From positions 1 through 62,231 of the forward strand of contig NZ_SCSK01000027.1 of the NCBI RefSeq assembly GCF_004297875.1: a stretch of DNA of 62,231 nucleotides. The letters are read 5' to 3'. The notes under the pieces are model-generated. The model had not been told where the DNA came from, made no database searches, and saw only the letters and a program-made list of their open reading frames with translations. The stretch comes from Pandoraea sp. Lineage in GTDB: Bacteria > Pseudomonadota > Gammaproteobacteria > Burkholderiales > Burkholderiaceae. The translations under genes and the position numbers were made by a program. This document shows, in pieces, positions 17,477-25,636 of this stretch (its first letter is position 1; each line of letters begins with the position of its first letter).

Positions 17477-18166
17477 TCAGGCCGCGCCGACGGGGCTGGC
17501 GGAGAGTTTCTCGAGGCAATAGCCGAGCCCGCGAATGGTGGCGATACGCACGCCGCTCGATTCGATTTTCTTGCGCAGGCGATGCATATAGACTTCGATC
17601 GCGTTGTTGCTGACTTCCTCGCCCCAACTGCACAGGTGGTCCACCAATTGTTCCTTGGAGACGAGCCGGCCGGTGCGCAGCAACAGGACTTCGAGCAATT
17701 CCAGTTCGCGCGCCGACAGGTCGAGCATCTGATCGTTCAGATAGGCAATGCGGCCGACCTGATCGAAACTGAGCGGACCATGCTGGATCACCGTGGCGCC
17801 ACCGCCCGGTCCGCGCCGCGTCAGCGCCCGCACGCGCGCCTCCAGTTCGGCCAGGGCGAACGGCTTGGCCATATAGTCGTCCGCACCGAGGTCAAGCCCC
17901 TTGACGCGCTCATCGATGCTGTCGGCCGCCGTCAGGATCAGCACCGGCAGGTGCGAATGGCGCGCGCGCAGACGGCGCAGGACCTCCAGCCCGGAAAGAT
18001 TGGGCAGCCCCAGATCGAGAATCAGCAAATCGAAGGTTTGCGCGGCCAGCGCCGAATCGGCCGCCAGGCCGGTGGCGACGTGGTCGACCGCGTAGCCGGT
18101 CTGGCGCAGCGAACGCGTCAGGCCGTCGGCCAAAATACTGTCGTCTTCGGCGATTAGAATCCGCAT
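17477..18166 (-). CDS. OmpR-family response regulator (TctD-like)
   Basis: 229 residues. The receiver domain has acidic residues in AEDD, the phospho-acceptor Asp51 (LLILDLGLP), Thr79 and the conserved Lys of DDYMAKPF. A winged-helix DNA-binding domain follows (about residues 125-220, with SKEQLVDHL and NAIEVYMHRLRKKIE). It is the first gene of a minus-strand set with the sensor kinase and, after a further gap, the MHS permease. It is transcribed divergently from recA across a 155-base region. Confidence 0.92.
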   Translation of the reverse strand: MRILIAEDDSILADGLTRSLRQTGYAVDHVATGLAADSALAAQTFDLLILDLGLPNLSGLEVLRRLRARHSHLPVLILTAADSIDERVKGLDLGADDYMAKPFALAELEARVRALTRRGPGGGATVIQHGPLSFDQVGRIAYLNDQMLDLSARELELLEVLLLRTGRLVSKEQLVDHLCSWGEEVSNNAIEVYMHRLRKKIESSGVRIATIRGLGYCLEKLSASPVGAA

Positions 18167-18234
18167 GACCCTGATATGCTCTCTGAAAACGACCCCGGGT
18201 TTGGCCGGTTTGGGGTTTTATCGACGCAAACGCT

Positions 18235-18262
18235 TGCAAATAACACTGTTTTTTTATACAGT
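18235..18262 (+). promoter_or_regulatory. recA promoter overlapping a LexA (SOS) box
   Basis: The 16-mer CTGTTTTTTTATACAG (18246-18261) matches the LexA operator CTG-N10-CAG with an AT-rich core. It overlaps a promoter with -35 TTGCAA (18235-18240), a 16-base spacer and -10 TACAGT (18257-18262). The box lies 61-76 bases before the recA start, so LexA binding would block RNA polymerase directly. Confidence 0.9.
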
Positions 18263-18321
18263 ACCCAAAAGCGTGCCCTCATCCCGCTGCACCGCCGCCT
18301 CATCATAGCAAAGGACGATTC

Positions 18322-19383
18322 ATGGAAGATAGCAAGAAAGCGCCCGCTGGCCTGACTGCCGAAAAAGGCAAGGCGCTGGCCGCAGCCCTCGCGCAAATCG
18401 AAAAGCAGTTCGGCAAGGGTTCGATCATGCGCCTGGGAGACGGTGAGGTCGCACCCGACATCCAAGTCGTGTCCACCGGGTCGCTGGGCCTGGACATCGC
18501 TCTGGGCGTGGGCGGCCTGCCGCGCGGCCGGGTCGTCGAGATTTACGGCCCGGAGTCGTCCGGCAAAACCACGCTGACGCTGCAGGTGATCGCCGAGATG
18601 CAGAAAATCGGCGGCACGTGCGCCTTCATCGACGCCGAGCATGCGCTGGACATCCAATATGCCGGCAAGCTGGGCGTGGTCACGTCCGATCTGCTGATCT
18701 CCCAGCCGGACACCGGCGAACAGGCGCTCGAAATCGCCGATGCGCTGGTGCGCTCTGGCTCGATCGACCTGATCGTCATCGACTCGGTGGCCGCCCTGGT
18801 GCCCAAGGCGGAAATCGAAGGTGAAATGGGCGATTCGCTGCCCGGTCTGCAAGCCCGTCTGATGTCGCAGGCGCTGCGCAAGCTCACCGGTACGATCAAG
18901 CGCACGAACTGCATGGTGATCTTCATCAATCAGATCCGCATGAAGATCGGTGTCATGTTCGGCAACCCTGAAACCACCACCGGCGGCAATGCGCTCAAGT
19001 TCTACGCGTCGGTGCGCCTTGATATCCGCCGGATCGGCGCGATCAAGAAAGCAGACGAAGTGATCGGCTCGGAAACCCGCGTCAAGGTCGTCAAGAACAA
19101 AGTCGCGCCGCCGTTCCGCGAGGCGATTTTCGATATTCTCTACGGTGCCGGCATTTCGCGCGAAGGCGAAATCATCGATCTCGGCGTTACGGCCAAGATC
19201 GTCGAGAAGGCGGGTGCCTGGTATAGCTACAAGGGCGAGAAAATCGGCCAGGGCAAAGACAACGCCCGTGAATTCCTCAAGGAAAATCCGGAAATCGCCC
19301 GGGAAATCGAAAACAAGGTGCGTGAATCCCTGGGTGTCATCGCCATGCCGCAGAGCGAAGTGCTCGAGGAAGACGACGCCTAA
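18322..19383 (+). CDS. recA: recombinase RecA
   Basis: 353-residue DNA recombinase and LexA co-protease. Walker A is GPESSGKT (residues 76-83), followed by [11 protein letters not shown]. The L1 loop includes [20 protein letters not shown], and L2 includes the [19 protein letters not shown] stretch. Length and sequence are typical of beta-proteobacteria. The ATG at 18322 follows AAAGGACG. Expression is controlled by the LexA box upstream. The inhibitor gene recX follows with no intergenic space. Confidence 0.99.
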   Translation: MEDSKKAPAGLTAEKGKALAAALAQIEKQFGKGSIMRLGDGEVAPDIQVVSTGSLGLDIALGVGGLPRGRVVEIYGPESSGKTTLTLQVIAEMQKIGGTCAFIDAEHALDIQYAGKLGVVTSDLLISQPDTGEQALEIADALVRSGSIDLIVIDSVAALVPKAEIEGEMGDSLPGLQARLMSQALRKLTGTIKRTNCMVIFINQIRMKIGVMFGNPETTTGGNALKFYASVRLDIRRIGAIKKADEVIGSETRVKVVKNKVAPPFREAIFDILYGAGISREGEIIDLGVTAKIVEKAGAWYSYKGEKIGQGKDNAREFLKENPEIAREIENKVRESLGVIAMPQSEVLEEDDA

Positions 19384-19920
19384 ATGATGTCGCGCAGGCC
19401 GTATCGTCGACCGACCGAAGTCACCGATGCGGCGCAGGGTGATTCGCCGCCCAAAACGGAAAACGCGAGCCGACGTCCCGGCCTGAGCCTCAAAGGCCGG
19501 GCGTTGGCTTATCTGGCGCGCCGCGAGCATAGCCGGCTCGAGCTGCGGCGCAAGCTCGCGCCGCATGCCGACAGTCAAGAAGAACTCGACGCACTGCTCG
19601 ATCTCCTCGAGCAAGAGAACCTCCTCTCCAATCAGCGCTTCGCGGAAAGCGTCGTCAATCGCCGGGCTTCCAGGCTCGGCACCTCCCGCATCGTCAGCGA
19701 ACTCAAGCAGCATGCGCTCGATCCGCAGGCGGTCAGCGATGTTGCCGAGCGGCTGCGCGGTACTGAATTCGAACGGGCCCAGGCCGTCTGGCAAAAAAAG
19801 TTCGGCCAGCCGGCGGACTCGCCGCAGGAGCGCGCCCGGCAAATGCGCTTCCTGGCCGGGCGGGGGTTTTCCCAGGATGTGATCCGCAAGGTCGTGCGCG
19901 GCGCCGATTTCGACGATTGA
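19384..19920 (+). CDS. recX: recombination regulatory protein RecX
   Basis: 178 residues. RecX caps or destabilises RecA filaments. The conserved body includes LAYLARREHSRLELRRKL, LEQENLLSNQRFAESVVN and MRFLAGRGFSQDVIRKVV, in the three-helix repeat pattern of RecX. The first ~35 residues are variable and basic. The ATG directly abuts the recA stop codon, so the gene is almost certainly co-transcribed and translationally linked, giving much lower RecX than RecA. Confidence 0.95.
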   Translation: MMSRRPYRRPTEVTDAAQGDSPPKTENASRRPGLSLKGRALAYLARREHSRLELRRKLAPHADSQEELDALLDLLEQENLLSNQRFAESVVNRRASRLGTSRIVSELKQHALDPQAVSDVAERLRGTEFERAQAVWQKKFGQPADSPQERARQMRFLAGRGFSQDVIRKVVRGADFDD

Positions 19921-20030
19921 GCGATCGGTTGCCAGGGCACCCTTGCCCGGCTGACGTGCCGCTCAGGAGGGGTTCCGGCCGTCCTATGCTAAAATCATGT
20001 CCTTTCCGCGCTCATGCCTCTCATTTCCGC

Positions 20031-20702
20031 ATGCCGCTCTCCGAGCCCGCCCCCCGTACCCCGCATCATCTCCGCACGATCCGTGTCGAAGCGTACGCGC
20101 GCGACGACGGCTTGTGGGACATCGAAGCCTGTTTGACCGACCACAAGGCGCGTGATTTCGTCCTCGCCACCGGCGTTCGCCCGCAAGGCTCTCCAGTGCA
20201 CGAACTCTGGCTGCGCGTGACGATCGATGAGGCGCTCAATGTGCGAGAAGCCGAAGCGGTTTCCGACTGGGTGCCCTATCCGGGGATTTGCGATCAGATT
20301 GGTCCGGCCTACCGGCAACTGATCGGCCTGAATCTTGGCCGGGGATTCCGCAAAGCCGTCCAAGAACGACTCGCCGGCAAAGCCGGTTGTACCCACTTGA
20401 CCGAACTATGCGGTGTTTTGCCGACGGCTGCCATCCAGGCGTTTGCCGGCGAGGTTATCAACACCCGCGATACGGCTGGAAGCGCCGACGACAATGCCGC
20501 GCCGCCCTTCCAGCTCGACCGGTGCCACGCGCTCAAATTCGAAGGCGAAGCCGTGCGCCGCTATTACCCGCGCTGGTATAACCACCGCGCTCCCGAACGA
20601 GTGAACGAACACCCCAAGGCGCCCAATGTGGCCGGGATGGTGGCCTCCGTTCGCCCGATTGATCCGAACCATCCAACTCAGCAAGAAGGGAATCACGCAT
20701 GA
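20031..20702 (+). CDS. DUF2889 domain-containing protein
   Basis: 223 residues. The conserved core begins [20 protein letters not shown] and includes [20 protein letters not shown] and [20 protein letters not shown], as in DUF2889 proteins. Their biochemical role is not established. The ATG at 20031 is chosen because it gives the family N-terminus ([11 protein letters not shown]); the frame is open further upstream. Its stop overlaps the sucC start as ATGA, so it is translationally coupled to succinyl-CoA synthetase. This arrangement recurs in Burkholderia-like genomes. Confidence 0.85.
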   Translation: MPLSEPAPRTPHHLRTIRVEAYARDDGLWDIEACLTDHKARDFVLATGVRPQGSPVHELWLRVTIDEALNVREAEAVSDWVPYPGICDQIGPAYRQLIGLNLGRGFRKAVQERLAGKAGCTHLTELCGVLPTAAIQAFAGEVINTRDTAGSADDNAAPPFQLDRCHALKFEGEAVRRYYPRWYNHRAPERVNEHPKAPNVAGMVASVRPIDPNHPTQQEGNHA

Positions 20703-21865
20703 AGATTCACGAGTACCAAGGCAAGGAAATTCTCCGAAAATTCGGGGTCGCGGTGCCGCGCGGCATCCCGTGCTTTTCCGTGGACGAGGCCGTCAAGGCG
20801 GCCGAGCAACTGGGCGGCGCGGTGTGGGTCGTCAAGGCGCAGATCCACGCGGGCGGCCGCGGCAAGGGCGGCGGCGTCAAGGTGGCCAAGTCGATGGATC
20901 AGGTGCGCGAATACGCGAACGCGATCCTGGGCATGCAACTGGTGACGCACCAAACCGGCCCCGAAGGCCAGAAAGTGCGCCGTCTGCTGGTCGAAGAGGG
21001 CGCCGACATCAAGAAAGAACTGTATGTCGGCCTGGTCGTCGACCGTGTCACGCAGGAAGTCTGCGTGATGGCCTCGAGCGAAGGCGGCATGGAAATCGAA
21101 GAAGTGGCCGCCAAGACCCCCGAATTGATCCACAAGGTCTACGTGAATCCGGCGCAAGGACTGACCGACGCCGATGCCGACGACCTGTCGCGCAAGATCG
21201 GCATTCCCGAAGCTTCGGTGCCGCAGGGTCGCGCCGCGCTGCAAGGCCTCTACAAGGCATTCTGGGAAACTGACGCCTCGCTGGCTGAAATCAATCCGCT
21301 GATCGTGACCGGCGACGGCAAGGTCATCGCCCTCGATGCCAAGTTCAACTTCGATTCGAACGCGCTGTTCCGTCATCCGGAAATCGTCGCCTATCGCGAC
21401 CTCGACGAAGAAGATCCGGCCGAAGTCGAAGCTTCCAAGTTCGATCTGGCCTATATCTCGCTCGAGGGCAACATCGGCTGCCTGGTCAACGGCGCCGGCC
21501 TGGCAATGGCGACCATGGACACCATCAAGCTGTTCGGCGGCGAGCCGGCCAACTTCCTCGACGTCGGCGGCGGTGCCACGACCGAGAAGGTGACCGAAGC
21601 GTTCAAGATCATGTTGAAGAACCCGGAACTGAAGGCAATTCTGGTCAACATCTTCGGCGGCATCATGCGCTGCGACGTGATCGCCGAAGGCGTCATCGCC
21701 GCTTCCAAGGCCGTGTCGCTGAAGGTGCCGCTGGTGGTGCGCATGAAGGGCACCAACGAAGACCTCGGCAAGAAAATGCTGGCCGAATCCGGCCTGCCGA
21801 TCATCTCCGCCGACAGCATGGAAGAAGCCGCGCAGAAAGTGGTGGCGGCCGCCAAGGGCAACTGA
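20699..21865 (+). CDS. sucC: succinyl-CoA synthetase (ADP-forming) subunit beta
   Basis: 388 residues. This is the nucleotide- and succinate-binding subunit of the TCA enzyme interconverting succinyl-CoA and succinate with substrate-level phosphorylation. It starts [20 protein letters not shown], with the ATP-grasp lysine in [19 protein letters not shown]. The C-terminal half has [12 protein letters not shown] and the power helix and interface around [15 protein letters not shown]. Length equals that of E. coli SucC. The alpha subunit gene follows after an 86-base spacer that contains a stem-loop. Confidence 0.98.
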   Translation: MKIHEYQGKEILRKFGVAVPRGIPCFSVDEAVKAAEQLGGAVWVVKAQIHAGGRGKGGGVKVAKSMDQVREYANAILGMQLVTHQTGPEGQKVRRLLVEEGADIKKELYVGLVVDRVTQEVCVMASSEGGMEIEEVAAKTPELIHKVYVNPAQGLTDADADDLSRKIGIPEASVPQGRAALQGLYKAFWETDASLAEINPLIVTGDGKVIALDAKFNFDSNALFRHPEIVAYRDLDEEDPAEVEASKFDLAYISLEGNIGCLVNGAGLAMATMDTIKLFGGEPANFLDVGGGATTEKVTEAFKIMLKNPELKAILVNIFGGIMRCDVIAEGVIAASKAVSLKVPLVVRMKGTNEDLGKKMLAESGLPIISADSMEEAAQKVVAAAKGN

Positions 21866-21880
21866 GCGAACTATGAAGCG

Positions 21881-21924
21881 GGCAGCCGGCCGATGCGCCA
21901 CGTGTGGCGCGCGGGCAGGCTGCC
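21881..21924. other. stem-loop in the sucC-sucD spacer
   Basis: A 44-base near-symmetric structure has outer arms GGCAGCC (21881-21887) and GGCTGCC (21918-21924) and inner arms GCGCCAC (21895-21901) and GTGGCGC (21904-21910), joined by a two-base centre. There is no U-tract, so it is not an obvious terminator. It could be an mRNA processing or stability element that sets the sucC:sucD ratio, which is inference. Confidence 0.6.
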
Positions 21925-21951
21925 GGGCAACCGGATGAAGGAAATCAAGCA

Positions 21952-22833
21952 ATGTCGATTCTGATCAATAAAGACACCAAAGTCATCACGCAGGGCATCA
22001 CCGGCAAGACCGGTCAATTCCATACCCGCACGTGCCGCGAGTACGCCAACGGCAAGGCGGCCTATGTGGCGGGCGTGAACCCCAAGCGCGCCGGCGAGGA
22101 TTTCGAAGGGATTCCGATCTTCGGCTCGGTCAAGGAAGCCAAGGCGCAAACCGGCGCGACCGTATCGGTCATCTATGTGCCGCCGGCGGGCGCCGCGGCC
22201 GCGATCTGGGAAGCCGTCGAAGCCGACCTGGACCTGGCGATCTGCATCACCGAAGGCATTCCCGTGCGCGACATGGTGGAACTCAAGGAGCGCATGCGCC
22301 GTGAGAACCGCAAGACCATCCTGCTCGGACCGAACTGCCCGGGCGTGATCACGCCCGACGAACTCAAGATCGGCATCATGCCGGGCCATATCCACAAGAA
22401 GGGCCGCATCGGTGTCGTCAGCCGCTCGGGCACGCTGACCTACGAAGCCGTCGGCCAGCTCACCGCGCTGGGTCTGGGCCAGTCGTCGGCCGTGGGTATC
22501 GGTGGCGATCCGGTCAACGGCCTGAAGCACATCGATGTGCTCAAGATGTTCAACGACGATCCCGAAACCGACGCAGTCGTGATGATCGGCGAAATCGGCG
22601 GCTCGGATGAAGAAACCGCGGCGCTGTGGGCCAAGGACAACATGAAGAAACCGGTGGTCGGCTTTATCGCGGGCGTGACTGCGCCCCCGGGCAAGCGCAT
22701 GGGCCACGCCGGCGCGATCATTTCCGGCGGCCAGGGCACGGCGCAGGAAAAACTGGCGGTCATGGAGTCGTGCGGCATCAAAGTCACGAAGAACCCGTCC
22801 GAAATGGGCCGTTTGCTCAAGTCGGTGCTGTAA
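21952..22833 (+). CDS. sucD: succinyl-CoA synthetase (ADP-forming) subunit alpha
   Basis: 293 residues. It carries the CoA-binding Rossmann part ([20 protein letters not shown]) and the active-site phosphohistidine in [15 protein letters not shown]. The segment [20 protein letters not shown] is conserved in the family. The ATG at 21952 has AAGGAAATC upstream; an in-frame GTG-type start at 21904 would add 16 unrelated residues and is rejected. It forms the heterodimer with SucC. A clear terminator follows about 60 bases downstream. Confidence 0.98.
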   Translation: MSILINKDTKVITQGITGKTGQFHTRTCREYANGKAAYVAGVNPKRAGEDFEGIPIFGSVKEAKAQTGATVSVIYVPPAGAAAAIWEAVEADLDLAICITEGIPVRDMVELKERMRRENRKTILLGPNCPGVITPDELKIGIMPGHIHKKGRIGVVSRSGTLTYEAVGQLTALGLGQSSAVGIGGDPVNGLKHIDVLKMFNDDPETDAVVMIGEIGGSDEETAALWAKDNMKKPVVGFIAGVTAPPGKRMGHAGAIISGGQGTAQEKLAVMESCGIKVTKNPSEMGRLLKSVL

Positions 22834-22891
22834 AGCGCATTAGCCCGGTCCGCCGTCGGCGTGGTTGGCCGGCGGCAGGCGGGTCTGCGAA

Positions 22892-22931
22892 AAAGCGAGG
22901 GAATCCGCAGCGCGGGCTCCCTCGCTTTTAT
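22892..22931 (+). terminator. rho-independent terminator after sucD
   Basis: An 8-bp stem GCGAGGGA / TCCCTCGC encloses a 15-base loop and is followed by TTTTATTT. It lies about 60 bases after the sucD stop and ends the recX-sucCD side of transcription before terC. Confidence 0.8.
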
Positions 22932-23015
22932 TTGTGAGCGTGTGCCCGCTTACCTCACTTCGCGCGGTGAGCAGGTAGAATCCCTGATACAACTTCAGGG
23001 AGAGCCTTTCACCGC

Positions 23016-23738
23016 ATGATCGATTTCTTTGCTTCACTCAACTGGGCGGCAGTACTTCAAATCATCGTCATCGATATTCTGCTCGGTGGCGACAATGCCG
23101 TCGTCATCGCACTGGCATGCCGCAATCTGCCGTCGTCGCAGCGCTTGCAGGGTGTGCTGTGGGGCACGGCCGGCGCAATCATCCTGCGCGTGATCCTGAT
23201 CGTATTCGCCGTCGCGCTGTTGAACATTCCCTTCCTGAAGATGGCCGGCGGGCTGCTGCTGTTGTGGATCGGCGTCAAGCTGTTGCTTCCCGAGCACGAC
23301 GCGCACGGCAAGATCGAACCGGCCGACCGCCTGGTGGCCGCGATCAAGACGATCATCGTTGCAGACTTGGTGATGAGTCTCGACAACGTGATCGCCATCG
23401 CCGGCGCCGCTGAAGGCGCGGCCGAGGAGCATCGTGTATTCCTGATCGTTTTCGGGCTGGTGGTCAGCATTCCCCTGATTGTGTGGGGCAGCCAGCTGGT
23501 GCTCAAGCTGCTCGACAAATTTCCGATCATCATCACGCTCGGCGCAGCTTTGCTCGGCTGGATTGCCGGCGGCCTCATCGTCACCGATCCGGGCGTCAGG
23601 CATTGGCCGGTGCTGGCCGGCGAGAACGTCCACTATATTGGATCGGTTCTCGGCGCGATTGGCGTGGTACTCGTTGGACTATTCATGAAAAGCCGCATGC
23701 AGCGCCGTCAGGCAAGCGAGAAAACGTCCGCCGAGTAG
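23016..23738 (+). CDS. TerC family integral membrane protein
   Basis: 240 residues with about seven membrane segments. The two TerC hallmarks are present: DILLGGDNAVVIALACRNLP near the N-terminus and LVMSLDNVIAIAGAAEGA in the middle, each with paired acidic and Asn residues in a membrane span. Members include Mn exporters such as MntX/Alx and proteins that metalate exported enzymes; the specific role here is unknown. It stands alone after the sucD terminator and before the inserted tnpB element. Confidence 0.88.
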   Translation: MIDFFASLNWAAVLQIIVIDILLGGDNAVVIALACRNLPSSQRLQGVLWGTAGAIILRVILIVFAVALLNIPFLKMAGGLLLLWIGVKLLLPEHDAHGKIEPADRLVAAIKTIIVADLVMSLDNVIAIAGAAEGAAEEHRVFLIVFGLVVSIPLIVWGSQLVLKLLDKFPIIITLGAALLGWIAGGLIVTDPGVRHWPVLAGENVHYIGSVLGAIGVVLVGLFMKSRMQRRQASEKTSAE

Positions 23739-23869
23739 CATTGCCGATGACGGCTGGATTTGTCCGATGTTTGATCCAGGGCAGAGAGCCTGATGGGCGG
23801 GTGTGGCATACTCCAGTCCGTCTTGGGGATTTCTCCTTGCGCGCCTATGATCTGACACGGAGATATTGC

Positions 23870-25010
23870 TTGACGTCCTCCCCTGCCTAAAGGCGGGAGA
23901 TTCCCACACCTGGCGATGCACGCCCGCATCGGAGAATGTTCAGCGCAGCATTGGTATCACGGTCATGCACGACACCGCAGCGACTACAAGTCCACTCTCT
24001 TATTCGCAGACCTGCCATACCTCTCGGCCTCGTCGCGCTGTCTTTCGAACCGCACGCCGAACAGGTCTGGGTAGAACCGCTCTCGTTCACTTCCTCGAAT
24101 GTGGCTCCGTGCGCAATCGCTTTGTAGCGGAGCTTATCCCGGAAGGACGACCAAGATGCGTCGTAGACGCTCTTCGCCATCCTGGTTTTGGCGAGTTGCA
24201 AAGCCGACACGTTGCCGACTGCGATGTAATCGAAGCGCCGGACGAGATCGAGCGCGAGCTTGTGCTGGAAGTCAGCGCGGGCATTCGCCACCTTGGCATA
24301 GAGCTTGGCGATATGCCGTTTGTGCTTTCGCGCGCGCTGCGCTTTCGCCAGTTTTTCGGCGGCCTGCCGACCAAACCGGTCATTGGGAAGTTTTTCGCCA
24401 GTCGAGAGCGTTGCGAAATCCTTCAGGCCAAGGTCGATGCCGACGCCAGCCTGAATTGGGCGGGCCAGCACAGCGGCGACCTCGATAACGATGTTGAGAA
24501 ACCAGTTTCCGCGCGCATCCTGTGCAAAATTGGTGCCATCCTTTATCTTACCTTCAGGCAACGGTCGGCTGTTGAACACACGGAAGGTATTTCCGGCAAA
24601 GCGAAATGCTTGCCCCTCCCGTTTCAGATCACGCCCCTTCAAAGGCACCCAGCCAAGGCACTTCTTTCCCCGGTATCGCAAATAAGAACGGCGATGCTGA
24701 CTGCGCGATTTCGCGTACTGCTCGCACGTCGCGTTGACCGTGCCCGAGTGAATGCCGAGTTCCGTGCTGCTGCCGGTCGTCAGCACGTTCAGGTCGAACC
24801 CGCTCGGCCATTTTTTGCTCCATTTCAGCGCGTGCTTCTGCGTGTCGTTGCAAAAGTTCCAGACGAAGTTCACCGAACGACTCTGTCGGTTCAGCAGGCC
24901 GTTGAGCGACTTCACCCGGTAGCGGTAGACAAGAAGCATGTCGCGTATTCTAACGTGGGAATGCCGCCTAACGGCGGCGCTCCTTTCCTCCCCGCCATGA
25001 ATGGTAGGGT
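23870..25010 (-). mobile_element. IS200/IS605-type element carrying only tnpB
   Basis: Boundaries are approximate. The side 3' of tnpB has the typical end structure: on the plus strand TTGACGTCCTCCCCTGCCTAAAGGCGGGAG (about 23870-23899, given here in parts: TTGAC, then CTCCC-CT-GCC, TAAA, GGC-GGGAG). The 5' side has hairpin GCCGCC-TAAC-GGCGGC (24963-24978) and a second GC-rich patch (CCTCCCCGCC) before the pilA start. No Y1 transposase (tnpA) is in the window, so the element would need TnpA in trans. It lies between terC and pilA, which are otherwise expected to be neighbours. Confidence 0.65.
23887..24939 (-). CDS. tnpB: RNA-guided endonuclease TnpB family protein
   Basis: 350 residues from the ATG at 24939 (MLLVYRYRVKSLNGLLNRQS). 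TnpB proteins are guide-RNA-directed RuvC nucleases of IS200/IS605 elements. RuvC-I Asp169 lies in GVGIDLGLKDFATL, the bridging helices follow, and there is a C4 zinc ribbon (TCSACG...WTCSRCG, residues ~293-322). RuvC-III is HDRDTNAALNIL (Asp326/328). The usual RuvC-II glutamate is not where expected: the aligned stretch reads DYIAVGNVSALQLAKTRMAK with Gly/Asn (242-243). Acidic residues in FEEVNE (281-286) just before the zinc ribbon could substitute. A guide RNA would come from the 3' end of the gene and element end. Confidence 0.88.
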   Translation of the reverse strand: MLLVYRYRVKSLNGLLNRQSRSVNFVWNFCNDTQKHALKWSKKWPSGFDLNVLTTGSSTELGIHSGTVNATCEQYAKSRSQHRRSYLRYRGKKCLGWVPLKGRDLKREGQAFRFAGNTFRVFNSRPLPEGKIKDGTNFAQDARGNWFLNIVIEVAAVLARPIQAGVGIDLGLKDFATLSTGEKLPNDRFGRQAAEKLAKAQRARKHKRHIAKLYAKVANARADFQHKLALDLVRRFDYIAVGNVSALQLAKTRMAKSVYDASWSSFRDKLRYKAIAHGATFEEVNESGSTQTCSACGSKDSATRPRGMAGLRIREWTCSRCGVVHDRDTNAALNILRCGRASPGVGISRL

Positions 25011-25025
25011 TTCTCGGAGAAACTG

Positions 25026-25535
25026 ATGAAGCATCGCTGTACCGTACGACGCAAGCAACCCGACTCACGCGGCTTTACGTTGATTGAACTGATGATTGCC
25101 CTCGCGATCATCGGTATCCTGGTCACCGTGGCCGTGCCGGCCTTTCAAAATTATCTGATCCGCGCGCGCGTGATGGAAGGCATGTCGCTGGCATCGCCCG
25201 CCAAAGCCGCCGTGACCGAGAACGCCATGCTCGGCGGGCCGCACCTGGCCGCCGGCTGGACGCCGCCAATGGCCACCGACAACGTCGCCTCGATCGCTAC
25301 CAACGACACCAACGGCACCATCACCGTTACTTATACCGAGCGCGCCGGTAATGGCACCCTTGTGCTTACGCCCAAGGCGGCCTATGGCAGTGATGCGACT
25401 GCGGGGGCGCTTGCGGCCGGCAAGACCCCGTCGGGTCAAATCAGCTGGACATGCGAGTCCAAGGATGGCGCGAACAGCGCCGCCACGCTCGATCCGAAAT
25501 ACGCACCGGCCGAATGCCGGCCCAAAAAGGGCTGA
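25026..25535 (+). CDS. pilA: type IV pilin (PilA-like)
   Basis: 169-residue prepilin. The basic 16-residue leader ends RG and is followed by [20 protein letters not shown], the type IVa pilin N-terminal helix with the PilD cleavage site G/F and Glu5. The C-terminal part has two cysteines (WTCESK and PAECRPKKG) forming the usual D-region disulfide loop. The ATG follows CGGAGAAACTG. Upstream lies the edge of the tnpB element rather than a recognisable native promoter. The PglL-like gene right after it suggests that the pilin is O-glycosylated. Confidence 0.93.
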   Translation: MKHRCTVRRKQPDSRGFTLIELMIALAIIGILVTVAVPAFQNYLIRARVMEGMSLASPAKAAVTENAMLGGPHLAAGWTPPMATDNVASIATNDTNGTITVTYTERAGNGTLVLTPKAAYGSDATAGALAAGKTPSGQISWTCESKDGANSAATLDPKYAPAECRPKKG

Positions 25536-25557
25536 GCCGGGAGTCAGGCTAAAAAAG

Positions 25558-25584
25558 AGCGCTTCTGAACCAAGCGCTTTTTTT
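25558..25584 (+). terminator. terminator between pilA and the pglL-like gene
   Basis: The stem AGCGCTT / AAGCGCT with a 7-base loop is followed by a run of T. It lies about 20 bases after the pilA stop. It would attenuate read-through into the downstream glycosylase gene, whose start is about 50 bases away. Confidence 0.88.
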
Positions 25585-25636
25585 GTATCCTTGCACTTTT
25601 GCCCCCGCAGGAAAGCCGCCCTTGTTCCCCCCCCTC

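Noticed and set aside
18154..19842. 562-codon minus-strand frame
   Set aside because: Antisense to recA and recX, both certain genes.
23866..25026. 386-codon plus-strand frame across the mobile element
   Set aside because: It lies exactly antisense to tnpB and lacks any recognisable domain; it is a shadow of high-GC coding sequence.
23887..25068. Longer N-terminus for TnpB starting at 25068
   Set aside because: The extra 43 residues would be translated from the element end and from pilA antisense, and do not match the family; the ATG at 24939 gives the normal TnpB start.
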